Shown piece after piece: positions 13,223 to 23,474 of a stretch of DNA of 64,000 nt (within the stretch, counting starts at the first letter, position 1; every line of letters begins with the position of its first letter). The DNA comes from Cycas panzhihuaensis. Taxonomy: Eukaryota; Cycadophyta. The translations under genes were made by a program, and so were the position numbers. The stretch covers positions 156,991,741 to 157,055,740 of the forward strand of contig CM041465.1 of assembly GCA_023213395.1 (NCBI GenBank), in the 5' to 3' direction. The notes under the pieces are model-generated. The model searched no databases. It was not told where the DNA came from and saw nothing but the letters and a program-made list of their open reading frames with translations.

Positions 13223-13555
13223 TGTTAGGGATCCAACCCCTAACTTACCTTCTCTTATATTTCTTTTATATCTTCTACTTCCTCTCTCTCTTTTCTTCTC
13301 TTATATCTTCTATTTCCTCTACTTCTTCTCTCTTATTAATATCCCACATGCATAAGTAGGAGGTTGTGTAGTGGCCATAAACCCCTATATATATTCATGT
13401 AATCCTTAGAGTGTAGTATTTTGAATATTATTGCTATTATATGTAATTAGGAGGTTACTCCCTTAAAGAGTATTGTAATACAAGTGCTCTCTTTTGGTGT
13501 TATTTGAGCACTGTGCTATTATACTATTATCATTGAAGGAGTGGTATCCTACCAA
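13223..13555 (+). repeat. Element A 5' LTR
   Basis: It starts TGTTAGGGATCCAACCCC and ends GGTATCCTACCA. It aligns along its whole length with 48783-49102 (same CT-rich block, same AAGTAGGAG and GTGGCCATA words). It is 333 bp against 320 bp, differing by small gaps in the CT-rich part. A PBS follows. Confidence 0.9.
13386..13394 (+). promoter_or_regulatory. Candidate TATA box in element A 5' LTR
   Basis: CCCTATATATA lies about halfway along the LTR, and the same word occurs at the matching place in the 3' LTR (about 48930-48940). The position is right for the U3/R promoter; activity is inferred only. Confidence 0.4.
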
Positions 13556-13570
13556 ATTATATCAGAGTAA
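13556..13570 (+). other. Element A primer binding site
   Basis: AATTATATCAGAGTA follows the LTR end and is a decayed form of TGGTATCAGAG, the initiator-Met tRNA complement. Confidence 0.65.
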
Positions 13571-15130
13571 TCGATCCATAGCCTATAGAAGAGTTGAAGG
13601 TATTGAATAGTTAGTTTTTTTCATTAGTTTTTATTCCCATTACTATTTATTCTCATTTTAAATTTTTGTTTAGTTACTTCTATTTTCCAGTGGTAGATAA
13701 CACTATAATTAGGCAACTACCCTAACACTACCACTAGGTAATTTTCCTCTACATTTAAATAGAGAATGTGTGCTAGGGGTCTATAAATATCATGAGGAAC
13801 TGTCATTTTATGCTAAGTATATTATGGATTTTCTACCCCCTATGTGAAGGACTAGAGATCATATTCTAGAACCAAGCCTTAGATAAAACTTGGCTATGGA
13901 ATTACACCTCCATATACCTATGGGTTTATAGGAGGACTCCCTAGGTAGGATTTCCTAATATAGGTAACCATAGAAAATCTTTCAGCCATCTACAATTTGT
14001 AATACATTGGTAAGTAGTTAGCCCCAAGAAGTTACTCTCTACGTACCCTAAAGATGGTGTAGTATGACTATAGAGTAGAGAATTACCCTATAAAGGTTGA
14101 TACTATTTATGATTAGGATCAATATATCAAAAGGCATACAAATTAGACAATCACAAACCTAGTGTACCTAGTTAGTCTATAAGCAGTCTGTGTGCACCTA
14201 GTCAGTCTATAAGTCAGTCATCACTAGTCTACATAACCTAGTATGTCTAGCCAACTTGTCATTAGTTTGTATACACACAATCAGTTAGCTAGTTAGTCAA
14301 TTATAAGTGACCAAGAAAAAAAGGTCCCAAAATTTTCACTAAAAATAAGATATCTCACTACTAGGAGCTCAATGTCATATCAAACTTTGGAGGACCATCT
14401 AGAATATCATTCTACATGAAAGCTCCTATAACCACTCCTACCTAAATTCCATATTAAATTCTTAAAAAAAAAAAAAATCTAGTTTATCTTATTTAGATCA
14501 TAACTCATTATTAGTAACCTAGTTTTCTTCCAAACTTTGGGAATAGAAGCCTCTTATAATTTGGGACTAAATACCCCATCTAGTTAGATTACTAATTTTT
14601 CACAAAACTAGGAGAATTTCACCTTGTAATAGTTTGAACCCAACTAGGAGACCCAAAAATCTATAAGAAGCTCATATACTCCTAATTATGTAGCTAGATT
14701 ACCCTAATCCCTCTTTACCTCTAAACTTAAAATAAAGTTTCATACCTAATTACAAAAGAAAAAAAAGTCCATTTTACCTTATTATAAAAAATAAAGGATA
14801 ACAATCTATAAACACCCCATCAAATCACTTTCATTCATATTTACTAACTAGGATTCAACTTAAGTTTGACAAATAAATAGCCCTTAAGTTAAACCCTAAT
14901 TGGACTTAAGATCTTAATGATGCTATCACATAACTTTGAGGATACCTGTTGTAAATCTAAACTAATTTTAATAAAAATTTTAAAAGGGTAATATTAAAGC
15001 TCATAAATATAAAACTTTCTAAATAAGAATACAACCATCACAACTCTGAAGAAAAGATTGAATTTGATGATAATAATTGCACAAATAAGGGTTGCTTTAA
15101 TAAGGAAGATGAAGATAATAATAATAGATG
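13571..15130. other. Element A leader and gag N-terminal region, not readable
   Basis: This should hold the leader and start of gag. Around 14150-14310 there is an irregular short repeat of AGTCAGTCTATAAG and CTAGTCAGT-like words. The part 14320-14960 looks unrelated to gag and could be an extra insertion, but no boundaries are visible. Confidence 0.4.
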
Positions 15131-15800
15131 CTTTTGTCTTAACTTCCTTCCTAAGGTAGAAACCAAGAAACTTAATGGCACAAATGTATGCACCTAGGTC
15201 ACCCAAATAGAATAATACTTTTCTCTTCACTAGGTTTTAGTTGATAAGAAGATCCTTCTTGCCTCTTTGCACATGGAAACCGAACCTTATTGATAGTACC
15301 AATGGGTTATGAAGATAATTGGTGGGATCAGTTATCAATAGAAGGGTTTTGTTAAGGACCTTATAACTCAATATAATAGTACCTAGGATCACAAACACTT
15401 TAACTAATTACCTAATGTTAGATAGGAGGGTACCATTTTGACTTATATGATAGAATACCACTGTCTCTCCATAAGGGTTAACGGTCTTTGTTAAGAGAAA
15501 CTACTTAAGTTGTATATTAGTAGGTTACGAGATGATATCATAAATGAGTTGTGACTCCTAAAACCTAATAACATCTCCACAACTATCAATTTTACTCAAT
15601 ATATCAAATTAAAAGAATAATATATCATGATCCTTTCGACAAACGTTTCCAAAAAAATGACCATAATCTCAAGTTCCTAGTGTGTGAAAAATGAATTCCC
15701 AAGAGATGGATGAAAAATGGTTGAAAGGATTATTCTTTTGTTGTAATGAAAAGTAAAACGAAGAACATAAGTGTCATGAATAACACTTATTCATCATTGA
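15131..15800 (+). pseudogene. Element A gag (capsid part and zinc knuckle)
   Basis: The frame reads FLPKVETKKLNGTNVCT with a stop in place of Trp (family: P.FdG..p..W). It goes on to LLASLHMETEPY, YQWVMK, GFVKDLITQYN, EGTILTYMIEY and LYISRLRDDIINEL, the classic gypsy gag run (family: L..L.Q.gsV..Y...F..L......L.....F..GL...I...L). Near 15720-15775 a broken CCHC zinc knuckle follows, FFCCNEK...NEEHKC, with the first Cys lost. Stops sit at expected Trp and Gln positions. Aspartic protease comes next in the same direction. Confidence 0.85.
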
Positions 15801-15939
15801 GCACATCTAAGATGATGAACCAATAGAAGAATTCCCTTTAGAGCTAGAAAATAATGATTCTGACCCAACCAAGGAGGAAGATGAAGATACTATTACTATA
15901 TTCGTGTATGCCTTTGCTAAAATTGTAGTCCTACTCAAA

Positions 15940-16444
15940 CTTATTAGGTATATTAAGAAAAGGAAAGTAGTCATCCTTATAGATTTTGGTAGTATTCACA
16001 ATTTCATTAATCGGAAACTTACTAAAGAACTTAATTATTTTCTATGTCCTATCAAAAATTTCTAGTTTACGGTGGCTAAAGGAGGGACACTCACTTGTAG
16101 GAAAAAATACCGCAACCTTAAGCTGTAAATGGGTGACTATCAATTCTCTACTTCTATGTATACCATTCCCATTAGAGGAGACGATGTTATACTGGGGATA
16201 CAATGGCTCAAACTACTAGGAACTATTTAACTAAATATGTAGGAGCTCTTCATCTAATTTACTTCTAAAGGAATTGACTATTAATTAAATGGGATCATTC
16301 CTCCTCCTACCCAAATCATCAGCTCACACTGTATGGAGAGGCTCATTAAGAGGGGTTGTACATGGAGCATTGCCAAATGTTATACTCTAAAAGATTAGAA
16401 ACTCCTAATAAAGGGGGACATTCTCCAAGATGATGGCATCCCAA
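15940..16444 (+). pseudogene. Element A aspartic protease (first part)
   Basis: Retroviral-type protease of gypsy elements. The active site reads VVILIDFGSIHNFIN where the family has DSG, so the catalytic triad Ser is Phe (TCT to TTT would do it). Later motifs follow: FTVAKGGTLTC, MGDYQF and DDVILGIQWLKLLG (family: D.ILGM.WL...G). The frame runs on to GIPIQ, where element B is inserted at 16445, and continues at 23401. Confidence 0.85.
16440..16444. repeat. Target site duplication of element B, left copy (CCCAA)
   Basis: CCCAA directly before the left LTR is identical to 23396-23400 directly after the right LTR. This fixes both ends of B. Confidence 0.9.
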
Positions 16445-16743
16445 TACAAAGAGTGGATCTATCCTTTATCTCTATGCACTAAACACAAAGGAAAACATGG
16501 GAGCAAGAGACACTTGAGAGAAAGAAAGTTGCTCTCACAAAATGGGGAGGCAAGAATGAGCCTCCTCCATTGAGCTTTTACTTTTATATTGAGAGAGAGA
16601 GTATTAGAGTTATGTGAAATGAAATTACACATAATGCACATGAAAGTGTATTTCACTTAAGTGATCTAATTTAAAGTTCACTTAAAACCCTTTTTTGAAA
16701 ATAATCAACTAATGTAATGACCTTGTGACATTAACCTTTTTCA
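16445..16743 (-). repeat. Element B 3' LTR
   Basis: It aligns end to end with 23098-23395 (shared AAAGAGTGGATCTATCCTT at one end and CTTGTGACATTAACC at the other). Read on the minus strand it begins TGAAAAAGGTTAATGTCAC right after the polypurine tract. The copy at 23098-23395 has TA for TG. Confidence 0.92.
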
Positions 16744-16757
16744 ATCTCTCCCTTAAT
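16744..16757 (-). other. Element B polypurine tract
   Basis: On the minus strand the sequence TTAAGGGAGAGATTG abuts the LTR start. This is the usual copia PPT form. Confidence 0.85.
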
Positions 16758-17035
16758 GGTAGAAGGTCATTTCATCCTATTTTATTCTATCCTATGAGGT
16801 CTTCATTTGAGCCTCTTACAAAGCAAACTACTATGACACTTTTGTGGGAAACCCTCATGGGGAAGAAAACCCACATATTTTCTAATATACTAACCTAGCT
16901 CAAGCAGCTCTTTAAATGAAGCTAGATAGCCAATCAATACAATGAATTCTATAGCTCAAATCTACTGAGTCTCTATATACCATTTGGTCATCCCCCATGC
17001 CCTTTAGGTTTTCACAGATTCTGATTTTTCTAAAT

Positions 17036-17150
17036 GATACAACCCTTATCCTTCCATGCCCATAAGGGGTTTTCATGAATGGGATAGAGTAGAGACTTAC
17101 TCTTGTCCTTCTGCACCCGCAAGGGGTTTTCATGAATGAGACAGAGTATG
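17036..17150 (-). repeat. Tandem repeat, period 57 bp, in element B 3' untranslated region
   Basis: AAGGGGTTTTCATGAATG occurs at 17064 and 17121 within two similar 57 bp units. A third, weaker unit may lie at 16975-17035. Confidence 0.7.
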
Positions 17151-17211
17151 ATGGTCCTTTTATTATCTCCTTCAATCAGTCAGAGATGGAGGCCCTAAGG
17201 TCGAGTTATTT

Positions 17212-17975
17212 TTAAAACTGTTCAAACTTCACCCTCTTCAATGGTTTAGTAAAGATATCGACCACTTGATCTGTTGTGGGGTAGTGCTCCAGTTGAATTG
17301 TGCCACCATGAACTAGTTCTCTAATCCTATGGATTTTCATACTTATATATTTGGTATGATCATGAAATATAGGATTTTTAGCCATTTGGATTATAGATTG
17401 ATTATCTACATGTAAGCTAGTAGAACTTATTTGGGTGGCATTTAATGTATTTAACAATTTTCTAAGCCATATCACCTCCTTGCTTATCTCAGAAGCAACA
17501 ATATATTCAGCTTCAATAGTTGAGTCTGCAATTATCTTTTGCCATCTAGATCTCCATGATATTGGTGCTATTCCAAGAAATGTTACATACCCAGACGTAG
17601 ATCTTCCTATGTCTTTATCTCTGGTAAAGTCTAAGTTTGTGTATGCATAAAGTTTAAATTCTGCATTGGGTTCATATAATAGACCATATTTGCTAGTCGT
17701 CTTTAGGTACCTCAACACTCATATTGCAGCTTGCTAATGATTCTACTTAGGATTTATCATGAATATTACAAGAATACCGATAGAGTGTGCAATATTTGGC
17801 CTTGTGTTGGTAGTATAGATGAGACTACCTACAAGTTATCTATAGAGTGTTGTGCTTGCCTCCCTAGTGTCACTATTAGATGAGAGTTTAATATTAGGTT
17901 CCATAGATATATCCACTAGTCGAACACCTTCTAACTAAAATTTTGTTAAAAGATCATTGACATATATTTCTTGTC
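17212..17975 (-). pseudogene. Element B copia RNase H and end of reverse transcriptase
   Basis: The frame 17718-17212 is open for 168 codons. It reads VLRYLKTTSKYGLLYEP, then YTNLDFTRDKDIGRSTSGYV (family: D.DwAG....R.STsGy), AEYIVASEISKEVIWLRKLL, LHVDNQSIIQMAKNPIFHDH and ISMKIHRIREL; it is the copia RNase H. Upstream (17720-17975) the end of RT is readable with stops: VNDLLTKF, LEGVRLVDISMEPNIKLS, YR-stop-LVGSLIYTTNTRP. The RT core before this is absent (see 17976-18400). Confidence 0.92.
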
Positions 17976-18399
17976 AATAACCATTCATGAAATTTCTCCA
18001 AGTTGCATGCTTTACAGTTTCTTGGTATGTTAGGGGCTCTTCATCAAGATCAAGGTATAGTTCTGCTGGTTCAAGACCAATGAAAAGTAATTCATATATC
18101 CTTACTCTATGGGCACTTCTAGTGTCAGTTTTGCCTACCTCATCTGATCACATATCCTTGTGTAGCCAATAGGCTTTACGAAAACCTCGAGTTGGGAATG
18201 AAGTTTTTATTTTCACAGCCTCTTGATCTTCATTTTGATCTTGAAAAGGATCATGTGAAATGCTCAGCACAGAGGAAGTTGATGATGTTGTAGAATATGG
18301 GCTAGCCACATATGTTGGAGAAGATGATCCCTCTGCTATGGTTTTGCCTTTGTCAACTTGGCTATTCACAAATGATGGTGTTGGATGTGTACACATTGG
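17976..18399 (-). pseudogene. Element B integrase-RT linker with RT core deleted
   Basis: The minus-strand frame 18396-18148 (82 codons, Ser/Thr-rich, with VDKGKTIAEGSSSP) is the variable tail between INT and RT. It leads to a KHATWRNFMNG-like segment, matching the W..AM motif at the start of copia RT. The next readable motif is already the KYVNDLL-like end of RT. Around 190 residues with KWVFKxK, QMDVKTAFL and YVDD are missing, so an internal deletion is placed near 17970-17985. Confidence 0.65.
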
Positions 18400-19560
18400 T
18401 TAGGAGTCACATCTTATATCCTCCAGGGCTCTATTATCAAATTTCAAGATTTTGAGTAGCTGTTGAGCATCTCCCCCACTAAGTTTTGGAATTTGGATAT
18501 CAAATTCAGTAGCATCATTAAATTGGTATGAAGGCATCTTGGATTCATGTCTAAGTAATTGACCTTTAGTCTCTACAAAGATAACACCTTTAGTGATGAT
18601 GATTTTACACTGTGAAGGTATGAAAACCTTGTACCCCTTTTTGTCCATAGGATATCCGACAAAGATGCCTTTGATAGCTCTATCTTGGAGCTTGTTTTTA
18701 TGTTCCTCCAGAATGTGAGCATAATAAGTAGAGCTAAAAATTTTAAAGTGGGAGATAGAGGGGGTTTGTCCATACCACATTTCATGTAGAGAGGGGCCAA
18801 GCTTGGAGGGACTAACAGTGTCGATGCAATACACATCAGTCCAGATAGCCTCAACCCAAAGATAGATAGGGACATTCTTATATACCAGCATAACATGAGC
18901 CATGTTCATGATGGTCCTGTTCATATGCTCAGCAACTCTATTTTGTTAGGGTGTACCTACAATAATGGTTTGATGTTTGATTCCATATTGACGTAGGTAT
19001 GATTCAAACTCATTGGATGTGTACTCATCACCATTGTTAATCTTGAGTATTTTGATCTTGAATATAGATTCATTTTCCACACAAGTCTTAAAAGCTTGAA
19101 ACATAAAAAAACTTCATCTTTGTTTGCAAGAAAAGCAACCCATACTTTCTTGGTAAAATCATCAATGAAAGTAATATAGTACCACTTCTATTTGAGAGAA
19201 GGGATGGGCATAAGACCGCATATATCTAAGGATAAAAACTACAAAGGTTGGTTAGATTTCTACTAACTATGAGGAAAGGGTTATCTATGAGATGTGGCGA
19301 TCATACATGCTTCACATTTGAAGGGCTTAGAGGAGAGCCTAGGCATACTAGGAAGAGTGGAATATAGTTCTCTTAAATGATCAATTTTGATATGGCCTAT
19401 ACGAGCATGCTATAGGGCTGCTTGGGACAACTTTTAAGGAGTCAGGGTTGTGGTAAAAATAGAGCCATCATCAATATGGTTGGCTTTAGAGGATGGTAAG
19501 CTAGTTAGGTGAAAAAGTTTGCCATCAAGAATTTTGATTATAACCATAGTATTTGAAGGA
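18400..19560 (-). pseudogene. Element B copia integrase with GAG-pre-integrase segment
   Basis: From the N-terminal side (right) come HIDHLRELYSTLPSMPRLS and a zinc-binding remnant FKCEACMIATSHR, then LDICGLMPI-like core and TFIDDFTKKVWVAFL (family: Y...FIDDfSR..WvyfL). Next are NNGDEYTSNEFESYL (family: DnGgEy) and TP-stop-QNRVAEHMNRTI (family: TPqQNGvaER.NRT). The 174-codon open frame 18924-18400 holds the end: YLWVEAIWTDVYCIDTV, SLHEMWYGQTPSISHFKIF and GIFVGYPMDKKGYKVFIP. The catalytic D, D and E are recognisable, with E as in AEHMN. Trp/Gln stops remain. Confidence 0.9.
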
Positions 19561-19880
19561 GGGTGAATGACACAAAGAGTTTGATTATTTGTAGTTACAG
19601 TTAGATCAAATCCATGAGAGTCAAGGGTGGATAAGGAGAGTAGGTTCTACTTTAGAGCAGGAATATATAAAATATCAAGAAGGGTAAAATCTAGAAGGCC
19701 TCAGAGTTTTAGGCAAATAGTTCCAAGTCCTTCGACTGGTTGAGATGATTTGTTAGCCATGTGTATAACACCACAAACTTTAGAGTCAAAATCCTAAATG
19801 AACTGGTGATGACAAGTCATGTGTTGTGTTGCTCCAGTATCCATGATCCATGATGAAGTATTTGAGATGGCACTATTCGC
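19561..19880 (-). pseudogene. Element B copia aspartic protease
   Basis: The minus-strand frame reads SSWIMDTGATQHMTCHHQFI; the catalytic DTG is intact and in the copia context W..DTGAs.HM. It is followed by DILYIPALK, stop, NLLSLSTLDSHGFDL (family: L..VlyVPglk.NLlSv..L...G). Of the proteases in this window it has the best preserved active site. Confidence 0.88.
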
Positions 19881-20079
19881 AACTCTAAGTAGTGAAGGTA
19901 AAAGTGAATAAGCATAGCCACAATGAGCCTCAATATACTTAGTGGATCAATCAACAACATTTGATGAAGTGGTCCTAATTCTTTGAAGGTGTGCATGAGA
20001 AAATTATGTTCCATCAAAAGCATATTCAAAAGAAGTATTATCAACATTATGTACACCATGGCAGTGTTGATAACTTGGT

Positions 20080-21055
20080 AGTTTATTGGGGGTAGTCTAA
20101 CATTAGAGTGTCTAACATTATGTCCTTTTCTATTACACCTTTAGCACATAATTGTTTAATTTCCAGTCCCATAAGAAGTAATGGGCTGGTTAGATTATCT
20201 TTGATTACTGGATTTAGGTTTAGGTTGATTATTTTGGCATTGGCCTTGAGACTATTTTTGTTAGAGTTGAGGAGCCTGTTGACCAAGAGGACATTATCCT
20301 TGCTATCTACCTCTTCCTCTTCCATGAGAATTACAACTTCTGTAAGAGTATTGACCTTGATTTTTGGTATAACAAAGATCTTCTTCCACTTTGAAAGCAG
20401 CATCAACTGGATTTGATATAGTGGCAAAGTTGGTATCAAAAGTCTCATCAAATTTAATGAACTTATCAGTAAGAGCCTCAAAGTTTAGGGTCTTCAAAGT
20501 ACCACTAGATTGAAGACTTTCTAGTAGACTTTTGTAATCTAGGCTATGGAGATATGACTGAATCAAGAAAGCCCATATAATACATTGAGTTTTAAAATCT
20601 TTATCAATGGCTTGCTTGATTAGACGAAGGAGATTAATTGTCTCACTTGCATGTCCTTTCTACATTTTTAATTTGTTCATCTTCAGTACTAAGTGAACAA
20701 ATTCTAAGTCTAATTTAGTATCAAAGTTCTTCTTAAGAACTTCAAGAACTTTCCATGCTGTATCATGTACAGCTTCATCATTGAGATTATACAGGGAATA
20801 ATCAGTGACAAGCAGTATCCTTGCATAGATTTTATCATCATTAAGTTTCCATTGGTATTTAGCTGCAGCTTTAGTATGAGTAGTTAGAGCACCTCCTCCA
20901 AAAGCAGCTAAGGCAGTTGTAGCTACAACAAATGGTGTAGGTTGCAAGTGTTCTCTCCATAGACCTTCATACTTTGCAGCATTTCTGATACCAGTGAACC
21001 ACATGTCCAAATTTTCTTTCCTTTTTAGAATATAGTTCACATTTTTCTTAAACTA
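20080..21055 (-). pseudogene. Element B copia gag with zinc knuckle
   Basis: Several minus-strand frames make up gag. 21040-20660 (126 codons) begins near KRKENLDMWFTGIRNAAKYE and includes DEAVHDTAWKVLEVLKKNFD (family: A...W..L...y). 20566-20303 contains MIQSYLHSLDYKSLLESLQ and FDETFDTNFATISNPVD. The zinc knuckle near 20110-20160 reads CxRCNRKGHNVRHS with stops, the last Cys lost. Frame changes separate these parts. Confidence 0.8.
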
Positions 21056-21534
21056 TAAAGATATGGTATCTTTTGAGAAGGGAAGAAATGAACAAGGGTC
21101 TATAAAAGTGATGGCAATAAATGACCAATCACTATTTACAAATGGGAGATGTAATGAAGTAGTGTAGAAGAAGGAAGAAGAAGTGAGAATGGTTACTCAA
21201 AGATAAAGGGAGCAACTTAGAGAAAAGTCACTAATACTTATGACAAATATTAACCTAACATAGCAAGAATATAAGAAGCAATATGATGAAAATTGACCAC
21301 TAACACTTCTGGTAAATATTAACCTAATGCAATAGGAATATGAGAAGTACTATGATTATGATTACACTATGGATCACTTTTTACAAATAAGTAAGTGATC
21401 AGTATACAAGATTGTAGGCCAATATAGAAGCTGACATCATTGGGTATACACAACTTGAAAGTCAAATATAGGATGTGTAATCAACCCAATAACCTCTAAC
21501 TTGTGTTCAACATGTAGTTGAGGTTGATGAAGGG

Positions 21535-21735
21535 ATGCCTAGGCTTTTAGAAGAATTAAGTTGGCTTTTACCTACGATACCTGCAATTATGCTTGGTGAT
21601 GAAATCCAAGTCACAGTGGAGCCCAGGTACTCCCAATCCTCCACCAATTCACCAATGAGTAGCTATATACCTCCTCTAAAGAGTGGTACATGCATACCCA
21701 TGGCTATGACAGATATTGGATTAGATATATTTTAA
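21535..21735 (+). other. 66-codon open frame antisense to element B, unknown
   Basis: This short plus-strand frame has a proline- and serine-rich middle and higher GC than its surroundings (around 21530-21720). It lies in the leader of B and opposite to B. I do not recognise it. It may be chance, or a fragment captured by the element. Confidence 0.25.
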
Positions 21736-22019
21736 TCTTATATTAAAGTTTTAGTTTTCTTGGTTGGTTATCAGGATGATCCCTGATTGAGGTACGATAA
21801 TATGGCTAACAAACATCACCAATATTCTAGTTTAGTCTAGTCCCAACTTGAAACCCACACCTCCTTTATGGCATGACGTTCTACCAACCAAGGTATCTCA
21901 ACCTTGGAGAGTGTATGAACATGTACAAGATGGCGAAAAATAGCATACGTGATGAGTTCCTTTTAGGAAGAGTGAAAAGATTATCGAATTGTATCAAACA
22001 TACATTTAACTGAAAATAG

Positions 22020-22100
22020 AATGCTTGCTTGGAGTGCTTTCGGAGTGCTTGCTTGGAGTGTCTTTAGAGTACTTACTTTAAGTGATTTTGGAGTGTTGAA
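22020..22100. repeat. Short imperfect repeats of GGAGTGCTTGCTT type
   Basis: TGCTTGCTTGGAGTGCTTTC recurs in overlapping decayed units (GGAGTG occurs four times in about 75 bp, spaced by roughly 14 to 34 bp), in the leader of B. Confidence 0.6.
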
Positions 22101-23082
22101 ATACAATACTAATAAGTGAGTGAGGACACTAGATATTGCTCTGATCTAGGTGTTTTTTCTTACTTTTACAATGGGTTTTTAAGCCTTATAAAAAGAAGGA
22201 AGAAAATTTCTTCACTTTTTTTTTAATATAGAAAAAATAGTCTTTACTAAATCAGTAATAACATTCTCCCACAATGATGAAATGGAGTGTCAGTTTTTAC
22301 GCTATAAACTAGACTCAAAGCTTCATCTTTAGGAAGTGGAATCAGGTCCTAATGCATTCTAGAAAGTTTTTGGCATCCTCGCAAAGATATGAGAGTATAT
22401 TTTTCTAGAATTCTTACTAAAAATAACTATTATTCACTAAAACAATAATAACTTCCTCATACGACATTGAAATTAGGTATTAGTTTTTGTACTAGAAAAT
22501 AACTCAGAGCCTTATCTTTGACAATTAAAATCAAGTCAATTGGAGTTCTGTAGAAGATTTTGTAGACCTGTGAAATTTAGCAAGCAAATTTTATTTCTGC
22601 AAAAATTTTAGCTTACTGATATCTCATTAACACATGATACCATATGAAAATTCCATTATTTTTTGATCACCAGGGTCCCAATATGGGCAAGGTAAGAGAA
22701 TACGATGATGGATATTTTAAATGGCTTGAAATTCTTTAAAAAATTTAGGTAGAACCCCCCCTTACAATCATTCTTCTAAAAGTTAAAAAAATTTCAATAG
22801 CATTTCCCCTTGTTAAATGGACAAAAAGAGAGAAAAGAAAAGAAGAATAAGTTAGCATGAATAGCCACCAAAGGACTATAATCCTTGGGCCTTATAACTC
22901 TTTGTATTGTACTTCCAAACTTGTAAAAAAGAAAGGCAAAGCAAACAATACAAAATATGCTATGATAATAACTTGAAAATATTTCTAAATCTACTTTCAC
23001 AATCTCCTTCACCACATGGATTGTGGGGGAGAAGGAAGTGATGACTCCATTACAAGTGTAAGTGAGGAATATGAAGGAAGCA

Positions 23083-23097
23083 AGCTCTAATACTGCA
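23083..23097 (-). other. Element B primer binding site
   Basis: GCTCTAATACTGC abuts the right LTR; its complement is a decayed TGGTATCAGAGC, the initiator-Met primer site in minus orientation. Confidence 0.75.
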
Positions 23098-23395
23098 TAA
23101 AAAGAGTGGATCTATCCTTCATCTCCATGCATTAAACATAAAGGCAAACATAGGAGTAAGAGAGACTTGAGAGAAAGAAAGTAGCTCTCACGAAATAGGG
23201 AGGTAAGAACGAGCCTCCTCCATTGAGCTTTTACTTTTATATTGAGAGAGGGAGCATTAGAATTAGGTAAAATGAAATTATACATAATGCACATAAAAGT
23301 GCATTTCACTTAAGTGATTTAATTTAAAGTTCACTTAAAACCCTTTTTAGAAATAATCAACTAATGTAATGACCTTGTGACATTAACCCTTTTTA
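23098..23395 (-). repeat. Element B 5' LTR
   Basis: It matches 16445-16743 with no large gap. It is preceded (left) by the PBS and followed (right) by the target duplication CCCAA at 23396-23400. Confidence 0.92.
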
Positions 23396-23400
23396 CCCAA
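23396..23400. repeat. Target site duplication of element B, right copy (CCCAA)
   Basis: Identical to 16440-16444. Confidence 0.9.
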
Positions 23401-23474
23401 ATGGCTTAAAATTTATGCTTCATCATTATAACTAGGTCTTTTAGGATATTCCTCAAGGTCTCCCTCTAACACGT
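23401..23474 (+). pseudogene. Element A PR-RT linker, stranded between B and C
   Basis: A 74 bp remnant of element A. In the phase left by the protease at 16444 it reads GLKFMLHHYN, stop, VF, stop, DIPQGLPLTR, the gypsy motif preceding RT (family: vF.d.P.gLPp.R). The last codons, ACACGT, contain the target CACGT used by C, and reading resumes in phase at 39039 with DQDHDIDL. Confidence 0.85.
23470..23474. repeat. Target site duplication of element C, left copy (CACGT)
   Basis: CACGT directly before the LTR start is identical to 39034-39038 directly after the 3' LTR. Confidence 0.9.

Larger units (their letters stand above)
21056..23082. other. Element B long leader region, unassigned
   Basis: About 2 kb lies between PBS and gag, long for a copia element. 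It contains a partial direct repeat (units near 21225 and 21297 sharing AAATATTAACCTAA), short repeats of CTTGCTTGGAGTG at 22020-22100, and a plus-strand frame at 21535-21735. No known domain was seen. Confidence 0.45.
16445..23395 (-). mobile_element. Element B: Ty1/copia retrotransposon inserted in element A
   Basis: 299 and 298 bp LTRs flank a minus-strand copia interior in the order gag, zinc knuckle, PR, INT, RT remnant, RNase H. It has a PBS at the right LTR, a PPT at the left LTR and a perfect 5 bp target duplication CCCAA. At 6951 bp it is long for a copia because of a ~2 kb region between PBS and gag, although most of the RT is missing. Confidence 0.93.

Noticed and set aside
13170-13355. 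Plus-strand frame with many Ser/Leu/Phe
   Set aside because: It spans the element A LTR start and its CT-rich block; a similar frame appears in the 3' LTR (48712-48906) for the same reason.
16459-16656. Minus-strand frame of 65 codons and its similar copy at 23112-23309
   Set aside because: Both lie wholly inside the two LTRs of element B; the similarity comes from LTR identity, not a gene.
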